64,000 bases of DNA, from the NCBI RefSeq assembly GCF_021130785.1, contig NC_060207.1, positions 2,750,501-2,814,500 of the forward strand, read 5' to 3'. The position numbers and the translations under genes were made by a program. The DNA is from Homalodisca vitripennis (Eukaryota; Arthropoda; Insecta; Hemiptera; Cicadellidae). How positions within the stretch are numbered: position 1 is the first letter of the stretch; each line of letters begins with the position of its first letter. The notes beneath the pieces were generated by a model that was given only the letters and a program-made list of their open reading frames with translations, had not been told where the DNA came from and did not search any database. This document shows positions 1 through 11,845 of the stretch, one piece after another.

Positions 1-1040
1 TCTGTCCTCTTCATCCACCTGATCACTAAACATGTTTGTAAAGGTGTGCAAGTACTATGGTTTTCTCAAAATCCAGTTTGGAATGATGGTAATATATCAT
101 TCGTTTTTATATGTGTGCTTAGCTGGTGAATTAGTATTGTTTCTAGAACTTTAGATATATCTGGTAGGATTGATATAGGCTTCAGATGCTTGACTTTTTA
201 GGGGTCGAAGCATTATGCAACGGGTGAAAAATACTGGTTTTCCAAATTGTAAGGAAACCTTACAGAGACATATTTATTAAATGGTTCATCGCTCCAAGGA
301 TAAAATGACTAGCAGCATTTAACATATTTATTGAAATACCGTCGATACCGATCGAACTATATTTTATCTTATTCATTTCTAATTTTTCTTTATTGTCCGT
401 CACAGTTTTAAACTATAGTTCTTTCTCAATATTATCTATTTTAGTTGTCATGTACAAATTTATGTTTTTTTCTGACTTCACTAATATTTCCCATTCCACC
501 AAAAAGTAATTTATCCTACCAAGTAATATAAGGAGATAGAAAACATCCATTATTATTCCCAAAGATATCTAATTATTTTAAAAATTTCCAGAAGTATTAG
601 GGGTCTTATCAGAAGCCAGATTCTCCTCAAATTATGCCTTTCTTTTTTAGTTCATTCATCTTATTTCTAGTGCGCTTGTATCTTTGCTAATAATTAACAT
701 CTCTTGCTTTTAATTATCTGTATCGTAATTTATTTTTCAATTTAGTAATATTTACAATTTCACTGTTTCTCAAAAGTGCTTTTTATTTTTGTCACTCTCT
801 TGCAAACGATTGGAACACTTTCGTCAAAAACCTTTCTTATATTTAAATTAATAAATTGTTCTATCTCATAAACAACATGAATCTGCCCGACACGGCTCCA
901 ATGTATTCCTTTCATTTGACATATCAATTTGTTAGCACCAAACCTGGAGAAATCTCTGTAAGATATCAATGTAGGACAGAACTTCTCTTTCCTTATGTTA
1001 ACTACACAATACACTAGCTTGCGGTCAGTTATCTTCACAC
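1..1040 (-). mobile_element. Degenerate Jockey/CR1-type non-LTR retrotransposon fragment
   Basis: On the minus strand, 1038-760 translates to the stretch between endonuclease and reverse transcriptase in Jockey-like elements: a DRKLVYC start, a RDFSRFGANK motif, then a basic end. Downstream, about 730-600 gives a basic linker (YKRTRNKMNELKKK), and 420-1 gives the start of an RT domain with IGIDGIS, a PISILPDISKVLE motif and LPSFQTGF, in two frames. The order endonuclease tail, linker, RT is correct for this family. Stops and frameshifts are frequent, so it is an old dead copy. It runs off the left edge of the window, so its 3' end is unseen. The clade within Jockey/CR1 cannot be fixed from this fragment. 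Confidence 0.72.
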
Positions 1041-4000
1041 CAAAATCTTATCATTATCATTCTGTTAGGTTTAGAAATTTAATACCTTTACATATTAATA
1101 TAATACAAATAACATCTTTTTTGGTCTTCTCTAATGCCCTTAAAAATTTGGATTGGTTGCGATTTTGTTCACTGTATGAATGATAGTCAGCAAAACATTG
1201 GAGTATTTTTGCTAACAGGAGTCGTAAGCATTCGTGTAATGCTCAATTAGTCTTATTGATTCTACATTAGTTCTTTTTACAATTCCCATAATAACAGCTA
1301 AGAAAAATGTACTTACATCATGTAATGGGTCAAGGTAGTGCTGGTTACATGCATACATTCACCGTAATCAATGGGATGAGTTATGGTGGCTCTATGTTAC
1401 GAGTATATCCTACATACATCTGTAGCTCTATCAACCACTATTGCCATGTTTAGTGCGACTCGAGGCCAGTACCTGACATTTCCCCCTCCTCGTGTAATGT
1501 GTCTACACGAGTGATGTCTATACTGAGGTGGAAGGGACCAAGTTAGACGTTTTATACCAAGCAATATGTTTTATGTATATTACTCAAAATTAGATAGGAA
1601 TAAAACTGATTTGTATTTTAAAGGCTTCTTAAAAATAGAATTTAGGGCAATAATGGTCTAAAATTTCCCCTTTAGTGATCGGCACCTTCCACAACATTAA
1701 ATTATTAAGAAGGTTTCACAAAACATACGCGACAACAATTCGTATTATCTATTACACACACAACAAAAAATGTTTAAAACCTTTCATAAAGGCCCATTTA
1801 AAATTTTGCAATCCACTAGGAGCAGCATATTGTATAATAATTGTAGGTCCCGCTCAAAATACACATTTAAGCCTGGTATAGGAGGCCAAACGCATGGCAT
1901 TACATTTAATTCTAAAGAAAATGTTAAAATTATACATTTTTCACAGTTTGATAAAACTCCACACGTTAAAATTATTATCTCAAAATGTCTCTATAATGAA
2001 TTTTCAATGTAGCAAGCAGAGAAAAAATGTACCAAAAAATTTAGTGGAAATGTATACTACCAAAGATTATGCTTTATGGTTGTTGGAATACGTTTTGAAT
2101 TTTACCAACTGAGTGAATGCGATTTTTATATAACATGTCTAAAGTATGTCTGAAGTGATGACGTCAGTTGTTGACTCTGCTGCCAGACCGGGGCCGTTAG
2201 CTGACGAGTCACACTAAGTAGCGTTCTCGACCTTTCTCAACACTCTACACTCTCATGTCATCTATAAAAGTGCTTTTATCCTAATATCTAACAGGATAAA
2301 TTTATGGAAATTGTCCCACAAGGACATATGTAATACGTATATTTTAATATTTTGTTCAAATGTTCATGCCTATTTACACTTAACGACTTACAAAGACAAA
2401 GTGTATTATTCGCAAAATTGAAAAAAGAATGAAAAATTAAATAATTAATTAAAATTAACTAATGACTCAATTACAAAATTTTTAATTAGAAATTGAAAAT
2501 AAAATTCTTTGCCAGTGTGATATTATACAAATAATAGGTATAGTATGAATCAGAAGTATGTTACAATAGTATGAAAAGTTTTTGCTAATACAATTATCAA
2601 TTACATTGTATTTAGATATGCAACTTAAACCATATTTTTCTGACGAGTTTAATACAATTATTGTAAAAATTGTCATAATACACAATAAAGAATTTTGATT
2701 TTTTGATTTTGTATACAACGTATATTTTCCTTGTTTGTGTTAAGGAACGATACATGGTGTTTGCGCTTAATCGGTAATGTTATTCTAAAAAACACTCACA
2801 TATGATATGAGTAGCATGTAAGAGTTTTGCTATAATTACTATTTTATTATTACTGCAATGACGACATAATTTCAGATGTTACAATAAGTTTAGCTGGCAA
2901 TAATTACACATTTTTATAGTAAAATAATGTAAATTATATGATGCGTTTTGAAATAAGCACTTATTACAGATATTTGGTACAAACTTTTGGTTAGATTATA
3001 GTTTTTTGTTGTGTATTTTAGTTGCTTGTTCACAGTAGACTTAATAACGAAAAATATTGGTTTTCTACAAGGGTGAAGTATGGAAATCATTTATGTTATC
3101 AATGTATATAAATGTATACACTTATTATATGAATATTTTGTTATTTACAATTGCAAAGATCTGAAATAAAAATAGTTACATATCGAGAAGGAAAGAAATA
3201 CTGTCCATTCTAATGGTAAAATTAGGAAAGCACGAAAACTGAAAATTGCGTAAAAAACAAAAACTAAACTAAAATATGAGTTTTTCTTGATTCATTTATT
3301 TTCTCGTACATCACATATTTATAACACACAAATACTATTATTAATTTTCGACCTCATATTTTATATCATTGATAAAATATGTAATAAATCTTATATATTG
3401 TTAATATTAAATAAAATGCCAATGACATACAGTCATTTCTTATTAATTAAAAAGTCATGTGACTCACAACTAAATAATATTGAACCAAGCAACTTATAAC
3501 ACCATCTTGAATACATTTCCTAGTTGTTACAGACAGATAATCAAATAAATTACATAAATTAAAAGATAGAATTGCCATTATTCTTAAGATTAGTAACAGG
3601 GTTTTCCTTTATTCAGCGATAGAAACAAATCTGTAAGACGTGTCGAGATCTGTAATGTGATATCTTCCTTTCATTATTAACACATAACAACAATTTAAGT
3701 TGTAATAAAGAAAGTATACAATAGCGTTGAGACACAGATAAGTCTTCTTAGGACAAATTATAATGAATGTGTAAAACATGTTATTACTTCCTATTTGATT
3801 AAACGTTAGTTACAAATCACAATTATACGTAATCGGAAGTTTGTGTATACCTCACACGGTATGGTTTGGTTTGACTACGTGTGTTACTTAGTAAGGTATA
3901 GGTATTGTTTTATTGGATAATGTCTTATATGTTACACATCATTCGCTACACAAATTAGGCAACATACTTCACAACTGTTACACGGTTTCAACACTTTTTT

Positions 4001-4510
4001 ATCCCAAAGTAAGATTTATCTCATAAATCAGTATTTCCTTTTAGTTGGCATGGGCTTTACAACACTAATTCACGCCATTTAAACAGTTAATTTAGCATAG
4101 TTTAGTATTTATGTTACTTGTTAGATTGAAGAATATAATATTACAAACACTGAGGAATATTTATATGTAATATTACGTTCATATCAATATTTGCAGCAGT
4201 TTAAGATTTTTCCTAACATTAAAAATACACATTTATATAAACTTTAAATAGCCATAAGCCATAGGAATATTTTTAACCCTAAAATTTTTCTGTCGGTAAT
4301 TTTTAATCCACTAAATATTGATTTAAAATATTGCACCAAATGTTTATTTTTATAGATATAGAAAGTCCGCCTACATTTTAATGTAGCATAGAGCTACGTT
4401 AACAAAGATTTTGTATAATTATATTATAGCAATAATACTAGATACGCTTTCATTTTCAACATTAAAAATAACTTTTTTTTAGTTCTAACTAAAATTCTAT
4501 TAGAGATACA
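1041..4510. other. AT-rich DNA without a recognisable gene
   Basis: The open frames here are short, AT-driven and match no family I know. Two stretches stand out by composition. About 1330-1560 is less AT-rich and holds a pyrimidine run followed by CTCGTGTAATG. About 2150-2290 is GC-richer and ends in a TATA-like CTATAAAAGTG. Either could be a remnant of a long terminal repeat, but I see no second copy, primer-binding site or coding region to support that. Confidence 0.5.
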
Positions 4511-4516
4511 CAAATG
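4511..4516. repeat. Polinton target-site duplication, left copy
   Basis: CAAATG directly precedes the left inverted repeat, and CAAATA directly follows the right one at 34976-34981. Five of six bases match, as expected for an aged 6-bp duplication, the length typical of Maverick/Polinton insertions. Confidence 0.75.
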
Positions 4517-4760
4517 AGTAGTATACTATTGCCGGTTCTGGGACAAACCACCTGAGACCGGTTCTGGGACAGACCATGTGAGAACGATTCTGGGACAGAA
4601 TTGTTAGAGAGCGGTTCAGCGACTAAGAGTGTGAGAGTGGGTTTGCATTGATCTATGGTTTTGCGACGCTCCAGAGACGAGGACGGTCACCACCGCGCCG
4701 CGTGAATCACCGCGCATCTCATCGCTCTCCCGTCACCGCTACCGCGCCGTGTGAGACACC
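4517..4760. repeat. Polinton left terminal inverted repeat
   Basis: It pairs with 34732-34975 in reverse complement at roughly 93-95% identity by eye. It begins AGTAGTATACTATTG. Near the tip (about 4532-4610) are three 26-bp subrepeats, each containing GATTCTGGGACAGA or GGTTCTGGGACARACC. The inner half is GC-rich, with repeated CACCGC and CCGTCACCG blocks. In protein-primed replication the tips serve as origins, so the subrepeats may be protein-binding sites (inference). Confidence 0.93.
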
Positions 4761-4789
4761 ACGTGATGTTTCTATAAGTATACAAACAA

Positions 4790-4855
4790 TCGGCACGCGC
4801 CTTGTCACTGTCCCGTCACCGCCGCGCCGCGCGAGACACCGCACCTTATAAATTA
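4790..4855. repeat. Partial direct duplication of the inner TIR segment
   Basis: The stretch with CCCGTCACCGCCGCGCCGCG followed by CGAGACACCGCAC repeats the inner TIR sequence at about 4730-4760, just inside the left TIR. There is no equivalent inside the right TIR, so it arose after or outside the inverted duplication. Confidence 0.6.
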
Positions 4856-4901
4856 CTAGTTTGGTATACTGTAAGTGTATTGTGGATAGTATCTAGAATT
4901 A

Positions 4902-5741
4902 ATGAAGCAGATAAGTCAGAAAAAAATCCTGCTTCGTGCATTAGAGGTTCATAAACCCGTGGTTGAGCGATTCCCTAACAGAAAAATTGTAACTTTGGGT
5001 ATTGATGATTTGTGGGCTGCAGACCTTGTTGTAATGATTAGGTTTTCAAAGGAAAATTATGGATTCAGATCGAAACATAATGTAATTGATACCTTTTTCA
5101 AAATTTGCGTGGTCAGAATCATTAAAAACTAAAGGCTCACAAGAGGTTATTAATTGTATGGTAAAATATTAAGAAGAGCGAAATCGGTTGGTCACAAACC
5201 CCCGAACCTTCTTCACACGGATAAAGGACGGGAATTTGTTAATACGGAATTTAGAGAGTTTCTACACAACAATCAAATCAAGTTATATTATACTGAAAAT
5301 GAGGGAAAAAGTGCCATTATAAAGCGTTTCCATAGAACTCTCAATGAATAAATGAAAGTGCACTTTGAAATTCAAAACTCTTTTAGATGGGTGTCACATT
5401 TACAGAAGCTTCTACGTCAATACAACAGTAAAGTTCATAGCACTATAAAGATGGGCCCATCAGAAGTGAATTCAAGCAATGAACAAACTTTAAGAAACAT
5501 ATACGCAAACACTGGACAATGTCTAGTATTCAGACCCAGACTTTTGGTTGGAGACCGCGTAAGAATTACTATAAAGAAAGATGTATTTGCAAATTAATAC
5601 CGCAGAAATTGGATAAGAGAAATTTTCCGGATTGTGGCTGTCAACAAAACTTGCCCTGTTACCTACAAAATCGCAGACCAGTCTGGTGAGGAAGTAATAG
5701 GATCGTTTTATGAAAAAGAGTTACAAAAAACTATGTTCTAG
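4902..5741 (+). pseudogene. INT: Polinton integrase (retroviral-type, rve fold), inactivated
   Basis: Polinton integrases cut and join the element ends at the target with a D,D-35-E active site. The ATG at 4902 starts a frame with the family motif GIDDLWAADL, whose D (5022-5024) is the first catalytic residue. HTDKGREF supplies the second (5220-5222). The third should be the Glu of an VERFNRT-type motif, but codon 5322-5324 is AAG and gives IIKRFHRT, so the active-site Glu is Lys. The C-terminal part keeps the basic WIREIF region and the SFYEKELQKT ending typical of the family. Lesions are a frameshift between about 5070 and 5140 and in-frame stops at 5349-5351 and 5595-5597. Identity as integrase is secure; activity is not possible. 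Confidence 0.93.
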
Positions 5742-5751
5742 TTCAGAGTAA

Positions 5752-5903
5752 AATGCTCTCATCCTTCCTTCCACTCATCCCACTCACCCACCCTCTTCCT
5801 ACTCCTCTTCCTGTCGGAGTCAAATGTATTAATAATGCTCTTATCCTTCCTTCCACTCATCCCACTCACCCACCCACTTCCTACTCCTCTTCCTATTCTC
5901 ATT
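5752..5903. repeat. Pyrimidine-rich direct duplication
   Basis: Two copies of an approximately 68-bp C/T-rich sequence (5752-5818 and 5836-5903), both with CATCCTTCCTTCCACTCATC-type starts and CTACTCCTCTTCCT ends, separated by a short AT spacer. They lie between integrase and the zinc-finger region. No function is visible; a duplicated promoter-proximal tract is possible. Confidence 0.75.
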
Positions 5904-5970
5904 CATCCATACCTCATCCTTTTCCATCGTCAGTCGCCCAGACAATAAGAGAGTAACCAGCTCTATAATA

Positions 5971-6265
5971 ATGGTGTTTTCTACTGCAAACAAGCAAACA
6001 GCATTTCTCATTGCTATGGATGGTCTTCCAAGATCATCAGTCAAGAAATTTCTGAATTGTGGAGCAGAGGTAACTGCATGTAACCTATCCCGCCACCAAA
6101 AACAAAGAAGTGTATGTCAGCATCAAATCCACCAGCTCATGCTTCTTCCAACGGGTTCAATAAAAGACCTCCTTCGATGAAACAAGTATGTTCAAGGTGA
6201 GGTGCTGAAGTCAGAAATTCCTCCATGTCCCGCATCAAAAAACGAAGAAATGCATGTCCACGTTA
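5971..6265 (+). pseudogene. C2HC zinc-finger module (two fingers), broken
   Basis: From the ATG at 5971 the frame reaches a finger-like unit at 6057-6118: Cys-Gly-Ala-Glu-Val, then NLSRH, ending in Cys. A second unit at 6186-6253 has the same layout (GAEV, SMSR, KKRR, Cys), but His is replaced by Ile and a stop falls between its first Cys and Gly. A third unit lies in the next gene (6652-6719). The shared pattern is C-x2-C-x9-H-x5-C with conserved xxSRHQKxxxxC. Many Polintons carry zinc-finger modules near the polymerase N-terminus; whether this was a separate DNA-binding protein or a polymerase extension is not resolved. Confidence 0.6.
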
Positions 6266-6288
6266 GACAGACAAACTCTTAGACAAAT

Positions 6289-6890
6289 ATGTCTATGTTG
6301 GAAAACTACGCTGAGGCTGTGAGTGACAATCAATTCCAGAACGTGATTGCTGATTTTGATTTGTCTATGTTAGACACTCCAGATTTCTATTCCAAAATTA
6401 CAACTATAATTGGTCCATCTCCAGCTGAAGCTCCAAAGTTTGAACCACCAGTAAAAAGGATACACCCCGATTCATCGAAAATTAAATCAATACTTCGTCC
6501 ACCACCATTTGAAGTTCCGGATAAGTCAGACTATTCACTGCATATACCACATGGTCCTGTATACAATTCACCACTACATTTCCCAGAGAGTCCAACATAC
6601 AACGTGCTTAGTCCGACCGATGTACGTGCTCAAAAAAACCCAGAAGAAACCATGTCAAAAATGCAGTAAGGAAATAACGGTTTCCAACATGGCTCGGCAC
6701 CAAAAATCTCAGAAATGTGCCAGCAACCAGCGTGGTATGACACATAATGAACGTCTGAAAAAGAAGGAAATCAAACCAGCTCCTAAAAGTAAAATGTGTT
6801 GGATTTGTGAAACACCAATAGAGTCATCCAAATTAGAACCGTCAAAAACTCTCGAAACACCATATCCTTTTGTCAGCACTTCATGAAGGT
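6289..6890 (+). pseudogene. Proline-rich, zinc-finger protein upstream of PolB (possible PolB N-terminus)
   Basis: The ATG at 6289 opens a 126-residue frame: an acidic start (MSMLENYAEAV), then a long proline-rich stretch with PSPAEAPKFEPP and SILRPPPFEVP. It ends at 6669. An overlapping frame carries CQKCSKEITVSNMARHQKSQ plus KC (6652-6719), a C2HC finger, then a basic segment and CWICETP, a possible further CxxC. The two frames were probably joined before a frameshift near 6600-6650. It lies directly upstream of the polymerase and may be its extended N-terminus. I do not know its function beyond probable zinc and nucleic-acid binding. Confidence 0.55.
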
Positions 6891-6894
6891 CCTC

Positions 6895-8203
6895 GATACA
6901 GGAGTGAAATATTACCCATTACGAGACTGACACCAAGACTGCCGGCACCCACTCCAGACATCAACATGCTGGTAAAGAAATACCCAAAACGACCAAGGGA
7001 AGTCAAACAAAAGTACCGAAGGTCAATACAAAAGACATAGCTCTTGAAGCGATGATTCTAAAACCGACTAGACCACAAAAGATTCCTACAGGTGTAAAGA
7101 AAAAGATTATTAGTGAGACACCGACTAGTACAATTAATAGTGAGAATTTAATTAGTCCTACTATGGAATAGAGACAGCTTCTGTCTGAAACAGAATCACC
7201 TTCAACACCTCATCTGGTTCCGGTACGTACTCCAGAGGAGTCACAGACAATACTTGATGAAATATCAGAAGTCCAGTCGGCATTCACTGGAAGATTGAAA
7301 ACGTATGTGATTATGAACAAACGTGGGATCAAAGATCCAAAAATGTTTCTTGAGATATGCAAACCACTCGTTGTTGAAAAACTTCAGGAAGCTGTAAAAG
7401 AAAAAAATCTTTACGAGAGAGGATTTATTCATCAAGCATAGAGAAGACTATACTGTGAAATTGGAACTACCAGAGCCAGGAACTGTAATTAGATTTAAAG
7501 ATTTCAATTGCTCAATGAGAGTGCCCTTTGTGTATTACGCAGTCTTTGAATGCTGTCTAGCACCCATTTCAACATGTCAACCGTGTAAAGTGGGTTGTAA
7601 TGGTAATCATCAGTCGTTCACTATTAAATATCAGAAACATAATTCCATTTCCTTCTGTATGTATGGGGTGTCAGAGGACGGCTTTTCCAAACCATCGATT
7701 AAATACTTTGGAGACGATGCTGCACATGTATTTGTAAAATCATTGATGGAGGAGTCGATAAGGATTAATGAACTTTATAAGAGTGAAGCAATAGTCCCCA
7801 TGCAGTTGATGACAAAAGAGCAACAGGAAATGTTTGAATCTACTACTACGTGTCATATCTGTGGAAATTATCTTGGTGATGATCGTGTTAGAGACCATAA
7901 CCATTTGACGGGTTTGTTTAGAGAAGCAGCTCACAACAAGTGTAACATCAATTTAAAAAAACCTAGGTTCATACCCGTTTTCATTTATAATTTGGCAGGT
8001 TACGACACTCATATATTCATTAAAGAGTTTGGTAAGTTCCAAAATCGCATATCATTGATACCCAACAACGAGGAGCGGTACATTTCCTTTACGGTCAGTG
8101 TGGAAGATGGAATTGAACTACGATTCATCGATTCATTCAAGTTCATGTCACAAGGTCTCGATAGGTTGGCAAAGAATCTGACTAGATTTCAATTCAAACA
8201 CAT
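6895..8203 (+). pseudogene. POLB: Protein-primed DNA polymerase B, N-terminal/exonuclease part
   Basis: The first part of the polymerase that copies the Polinton from its protein-bound ends. About 7250-7440 encodes the conserved SAFTGRLKTYVI...FLEICKPLV pre-domain. The frame from 7455 contains the 3'-5' exonuclease start VPFVYYAVFEC (usually YADFE): codon 7542-7544 is GTC, so the first catalytic Asp is Val. Next comes a CHICGNYL...DRVRDHNHLTGLFR...HNKCN module resembling an HNH/endonuclease VII insertion, as in many Polinton polymerases, then FIPVFIYNLAGYDTHIFIKE and the SFKFM motif. The frame is cut at 8203 by a retrotransposon and resumes at 12732. Other lesions are stops at about 6883, 7170 and 7440. 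Confidence 0.93.
8198..8203. repeat. Target-site duplication of the non-LTR insertion (left copy)
   Basis: ACACAT here is repeated at 12726-12731. Joining the flanks across one copy restores a continuous polymerase reading frame at this site, which supports the exact junctions. A 6-bp duplication is short but possible for target-primed reverse transcription. Confidence 0.7.
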
Positions 8204-9026
8204 TTATTTATTTATTTACTTATTTCACCGGCAATACGCCAATTACAAAACTAAACACAGATTGCAGATGGCTGTCTGCAATAATAAAATAAAAGCCATC
8301 ATGACTACAATTAGATTATGGATAAATATATAATAAGTAATATTAACAAGATTGTATAGTAAAAAGCTAGATACTTAATGAAAATAACAAACTGGATAGA
8401 TGAGTGACACTAAATACCAGAAACGAATACAATTGATTACAACATAAGATAGACAACGAAAACACTAATAAGTAACATTAACAAAACTGTACAGTAAAAA
8501 GCTAGAATCCTTAATGAAAATAACATAAACTAGATATATGAGTAACACCAAGAACCAGAAACGAAAAACCATTGATAACAACATAATGATAGTCAACGAT
8601 AACACTAATAGACTATGAAAAATTAACAATGTAATATATACTAGTAACTACTATAAATACGTAACAACTTGAAACATGCTACGGAAAAAGATAAATACAT
8701 AACAATTTAAATAATTAATAACAGAAGACGAAAACAATTGATAACAACATAATGATAGTCAACGATAACACTAATAGACTATGAAAAATTAACAATGTAA
8801 TATATACTAGTAACTACTACAAATACGTAACAACTTGAACATGCTACGGAAAAGATAAATACATAACAATTTAAATAATTAATAACAGAAGATGCCGAAT
8901 ACACAATAGCCTAAGAGACGATTAAAATAAATACAATACAATAAATAATAAAGACAGATATGAGCTTTGTTAATGAAGTACACCCGAAATCAGTTAAGTG
9001 CCGCTATTGGTTATAGATTTCGGAAG
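8204..9026 (-). repeat. 3' untranslated region with two tandem duplications and TAAA-repeat tail
   Basis: Two imperfect units of about 135 bp start at 8337 and 8472, sharing TTAACAARAYTGTAYAGTAA and AAAGCTAGA. Two near-identical 166-bp units start at 8571 and 8737, sharing ATTGATAACAACATAATGAT. The extreme 3' end on the minus strand is AAATAAGTAAATAAATAAAT, a short-repeat tail instead of poly(A), as in CR1-like elements. Confidence 0.85.
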
Positions 9027-11845
9027 TCAGTGCTCTAAGGATAGGAATAAAGTCCTCAGACTAGAGGTGCTGTCGTAGAAGAAGTCATAGTTCGCGGAGA
9101 CCAGATTTCCAAGCCTGTGCAGACGAGGGATGACGCTGTTCAATTCATGGTTGGTAGAACATGAGGGACGGCAGAAGAAGTCCGCGGAGCGAGTCCGGCC
9201 GGGAACTCTGATGTTGATCAAACGAAGCAAGGCAGGACAGTCCAGATCACCAACAAGCACCCTCTGAAGAAATGTCAGGTCGTGCAACTGCCTTCTCACA
9301 ATGAGAGGATTCAGGCCCAGAAACTCTTCCACAGCACGCACCGGCACATCCAAATACTCGAAACCCAATCTGACCCCGACCCACACGCACAAAACCTATC
9401 CTGAATTCGTTGCAGTCTTTGAATCTGACCTAGTTGATAAGGTGACCCACACTACACTGCCAAACTCCAATACAGATCTCACCAAGGACACATACACTGT
9501 TTTCATTGCTTCGATGCTAAGTCCCTTTCTTGAAGTCCTGATAACAAATCACAGCATCCGAGAAGCCTTGTTAATGATTGAGTCAATGTGGTCATTTGGG
9601 CTCAGGTTGGCAGACAGGATAACACCTAAATCACGTGTGGAATAAGCTCTCTCCAACGATGAACCATCAAGCGAGTACTCATAGTGGATGAATCCAGCGG
9701 AACGATGAAAGGATATGGCGTGACATTTCTTAATATTAAGTTTCATGCTGTTCCAACCACACCAATCGTAGATTACTACGCAGACTGACCTGAAGTCTGT
9801 GGCAGTCATCAATGGAAACTAACAGAAGTAAAGATTTTGATATCATCAGCAAACATAAGGTAGTCAGAACTGATACATTTGGTGATGTCGCTTAGAAAGA
9901 TGCAAAAGAGAAAGGGGCCGAGATGTGAACCTTGGGGGACACCCGATGAAGCATGAAAGGGCTGGGAAAAACCACCAGAAGATCTAACCATTAACATCCG
10001 ATCGGTAAGGTATGAATGAAGCCAGCGTAGGAGGCTGCCCATAAAACCCATAGGCACGTAGTTTCGCAACCATATGACGATGACTCACGGTGTCGAAGGC
10101 TTTTGCTAAAGTCCAAGTAGATACTATCAACCTGATAGCCGGCGCTGAAGGAAGATCGAATATAATGGTCGTATAGAACAAGATTCGTAGTAATTGATCT
10201 TCCCGTGAAAACCCATGCTGTTCGGAGTTTAGGAGACTTTTGCAGCTGAAACTGATTCGATCGAGTACTAAGGCTTCAAAGACCTTGCCCAGCGCTGGTT
10301 GAATAACTATTGGTCTATAATTCTTAACATCCGAGATATCAGAGGATTTATGGATGGGGACCACAAAACTAGTTTTCAAACAGTCGGGAAAGGTGCCAAT
10401 CTTCAGAAAAACCGTTGAACAAAACAGTCACATGGGGCGCAAGTAAAGTACAGCAGTGTTTTAAGTACAATAGGGGGGATAGAATCGGGACCAGTCCCCT
10501 TGTATGGATCCAGAGACGCCAACTTCCTCTCCACATCTGACTCGACGAGCACACATTCGGATAAGTTTAACAGATTCATCGAATTCGTAGTCCGGGAGGG
10601 GGCCGACATCATTTGTAAAGACTGATGAAAAATGATTAGCAAAGAGGTTACAGATTCCCCTCCGGAGATGATTCGATTGCGCCGTCAAGATGGTACGAAT
10701 CAGTAGATTTGGAGGAAATCTTCAAGAGTTAATGAAGCTCCAGAAAGATTTAATGTTGCGAGGTATCAAGCAGTTAACATTAGCAATGTAGTTAGAGTAG
10801 CATCTACCACTCAAGCTCTTGCATGCAGATCTTAGATTTTTAAATTCGTTGTAATGGGTTGGGTTCGAGGTAGCTTTGTATTTTTTATGAGCAAGTTTTT
10901 TCTTTACAACTAGTTGCTTAAGTTCAGGAGACATCCAGCATGGAAAGCAGGACTTGCCAGATCTCTTAGTGGGTGTAAAATTCAAGAACAGTTTCTCTAA
11001 TAAGTTCCGTCATAAGCTCAAAGTATTTAACAATATCAGGGGGTTGGAAGGCAACAGGTCCAAGGAGGTAATTGAGTTTTCTAGAGATTTGATCGATATC
11101 ACAATGCAGAAAGTTGTAGGTAGTAGAGTGGGCCGGAGGCCAAACCATTGTGGGTAGAAAACAGACTCCACAATGCAGAGCTGGGTGAGCAGGTTCCTCG
11201 GGTAGAAGGAGATCCAGGGCTGGCATAACATCAAGTGAGTGGTCCGTAGAGAAAATGAGATCAAGGGTGACATTTTCGCACGTTTGAGATCTTGTTGCAC
11301 TGGAGTTCAATTCAAAACCAGTTGCCATATCTATCATATGTTGAGAGCCGCCACTTGTAGAAACAGGAACGGAAGCAGTCCAGTTCACATCGGGAAGGTT
11401 GAAATCACCAGCAAGAAGAAAACAGCAAAGAAGGTGGGACAGGAAGAGAGGACTTCGTCAACAGACACACAGAAACCGTTCATATACTGAAGCAGGCTGT
11501 TGAGGCGGAATGTATACGCCGCAGACTAAAATAGGGGAAGTAACTGTAGAAATAGACAAGAATAGAGACTCCACATCAGCGACAGAGGAGTTGATGGTTC
11601 TAATGTTGAAGATCTGACCTGGTAGCAACTAGGACGCCGCCGCCACTCTTCTTAGTACTAGTAAGCAGAGATCTATACCTCCGAAAAACATTGAAACCCG
11701 ATAACTCCAGTTCGTTATCAGCAATGTCCGGGGACAAATTTGTTTCTGTTAAGATAATGATGTCATAGACGCAAGCGGCGACAGCATTCCGCAACTCAGT
11801 TAATTTGGAGCGTAGCCCATTCACATTCTGATAATACAATAATAG
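9027..11845 (-). pseudogene. ORF2 endonuclease / reverse transcriptase, broken
   Basis: ORF2 nicks target DNA and reverse-transcribes the RNA. From 11839 downward the APE-type endonuclease is visible: YYQNVNGLRSK, IIILTETNLSPDI (catalytic Glu), a VCGVYIPP motif near 11520, AGDFNLPDVNW near 11390 and TLDLIFSTDHS near 11240. The RT follows: NYRPIVIQPALGKVFEALV (about 10320), LLNSEQHGF, AKAFDTVSHRHM (about 10090), SGVPQGSHLGPFLF and the catalytic FADD (about 9845), then LNIKKCHAISFHR and DLGVILSANLSP. The end at 9392-9027 is the usual C-terminal tail (LHDLTFLQRVLVGDLDCPAL, NSVIPRLHRLGN). At least six frame changes separate these blocks. Confidence 0.92.

Noticed and set aside
1675..2112. Overlapping plus-strand frames
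   Set aside because: Three overlapping frames in different phases with no family resemblance.
2150..2290. Promoter or LTR with TATA-like box
   Set aside because: Only composition and one CTATAAAAG motif support it; no gene follows.
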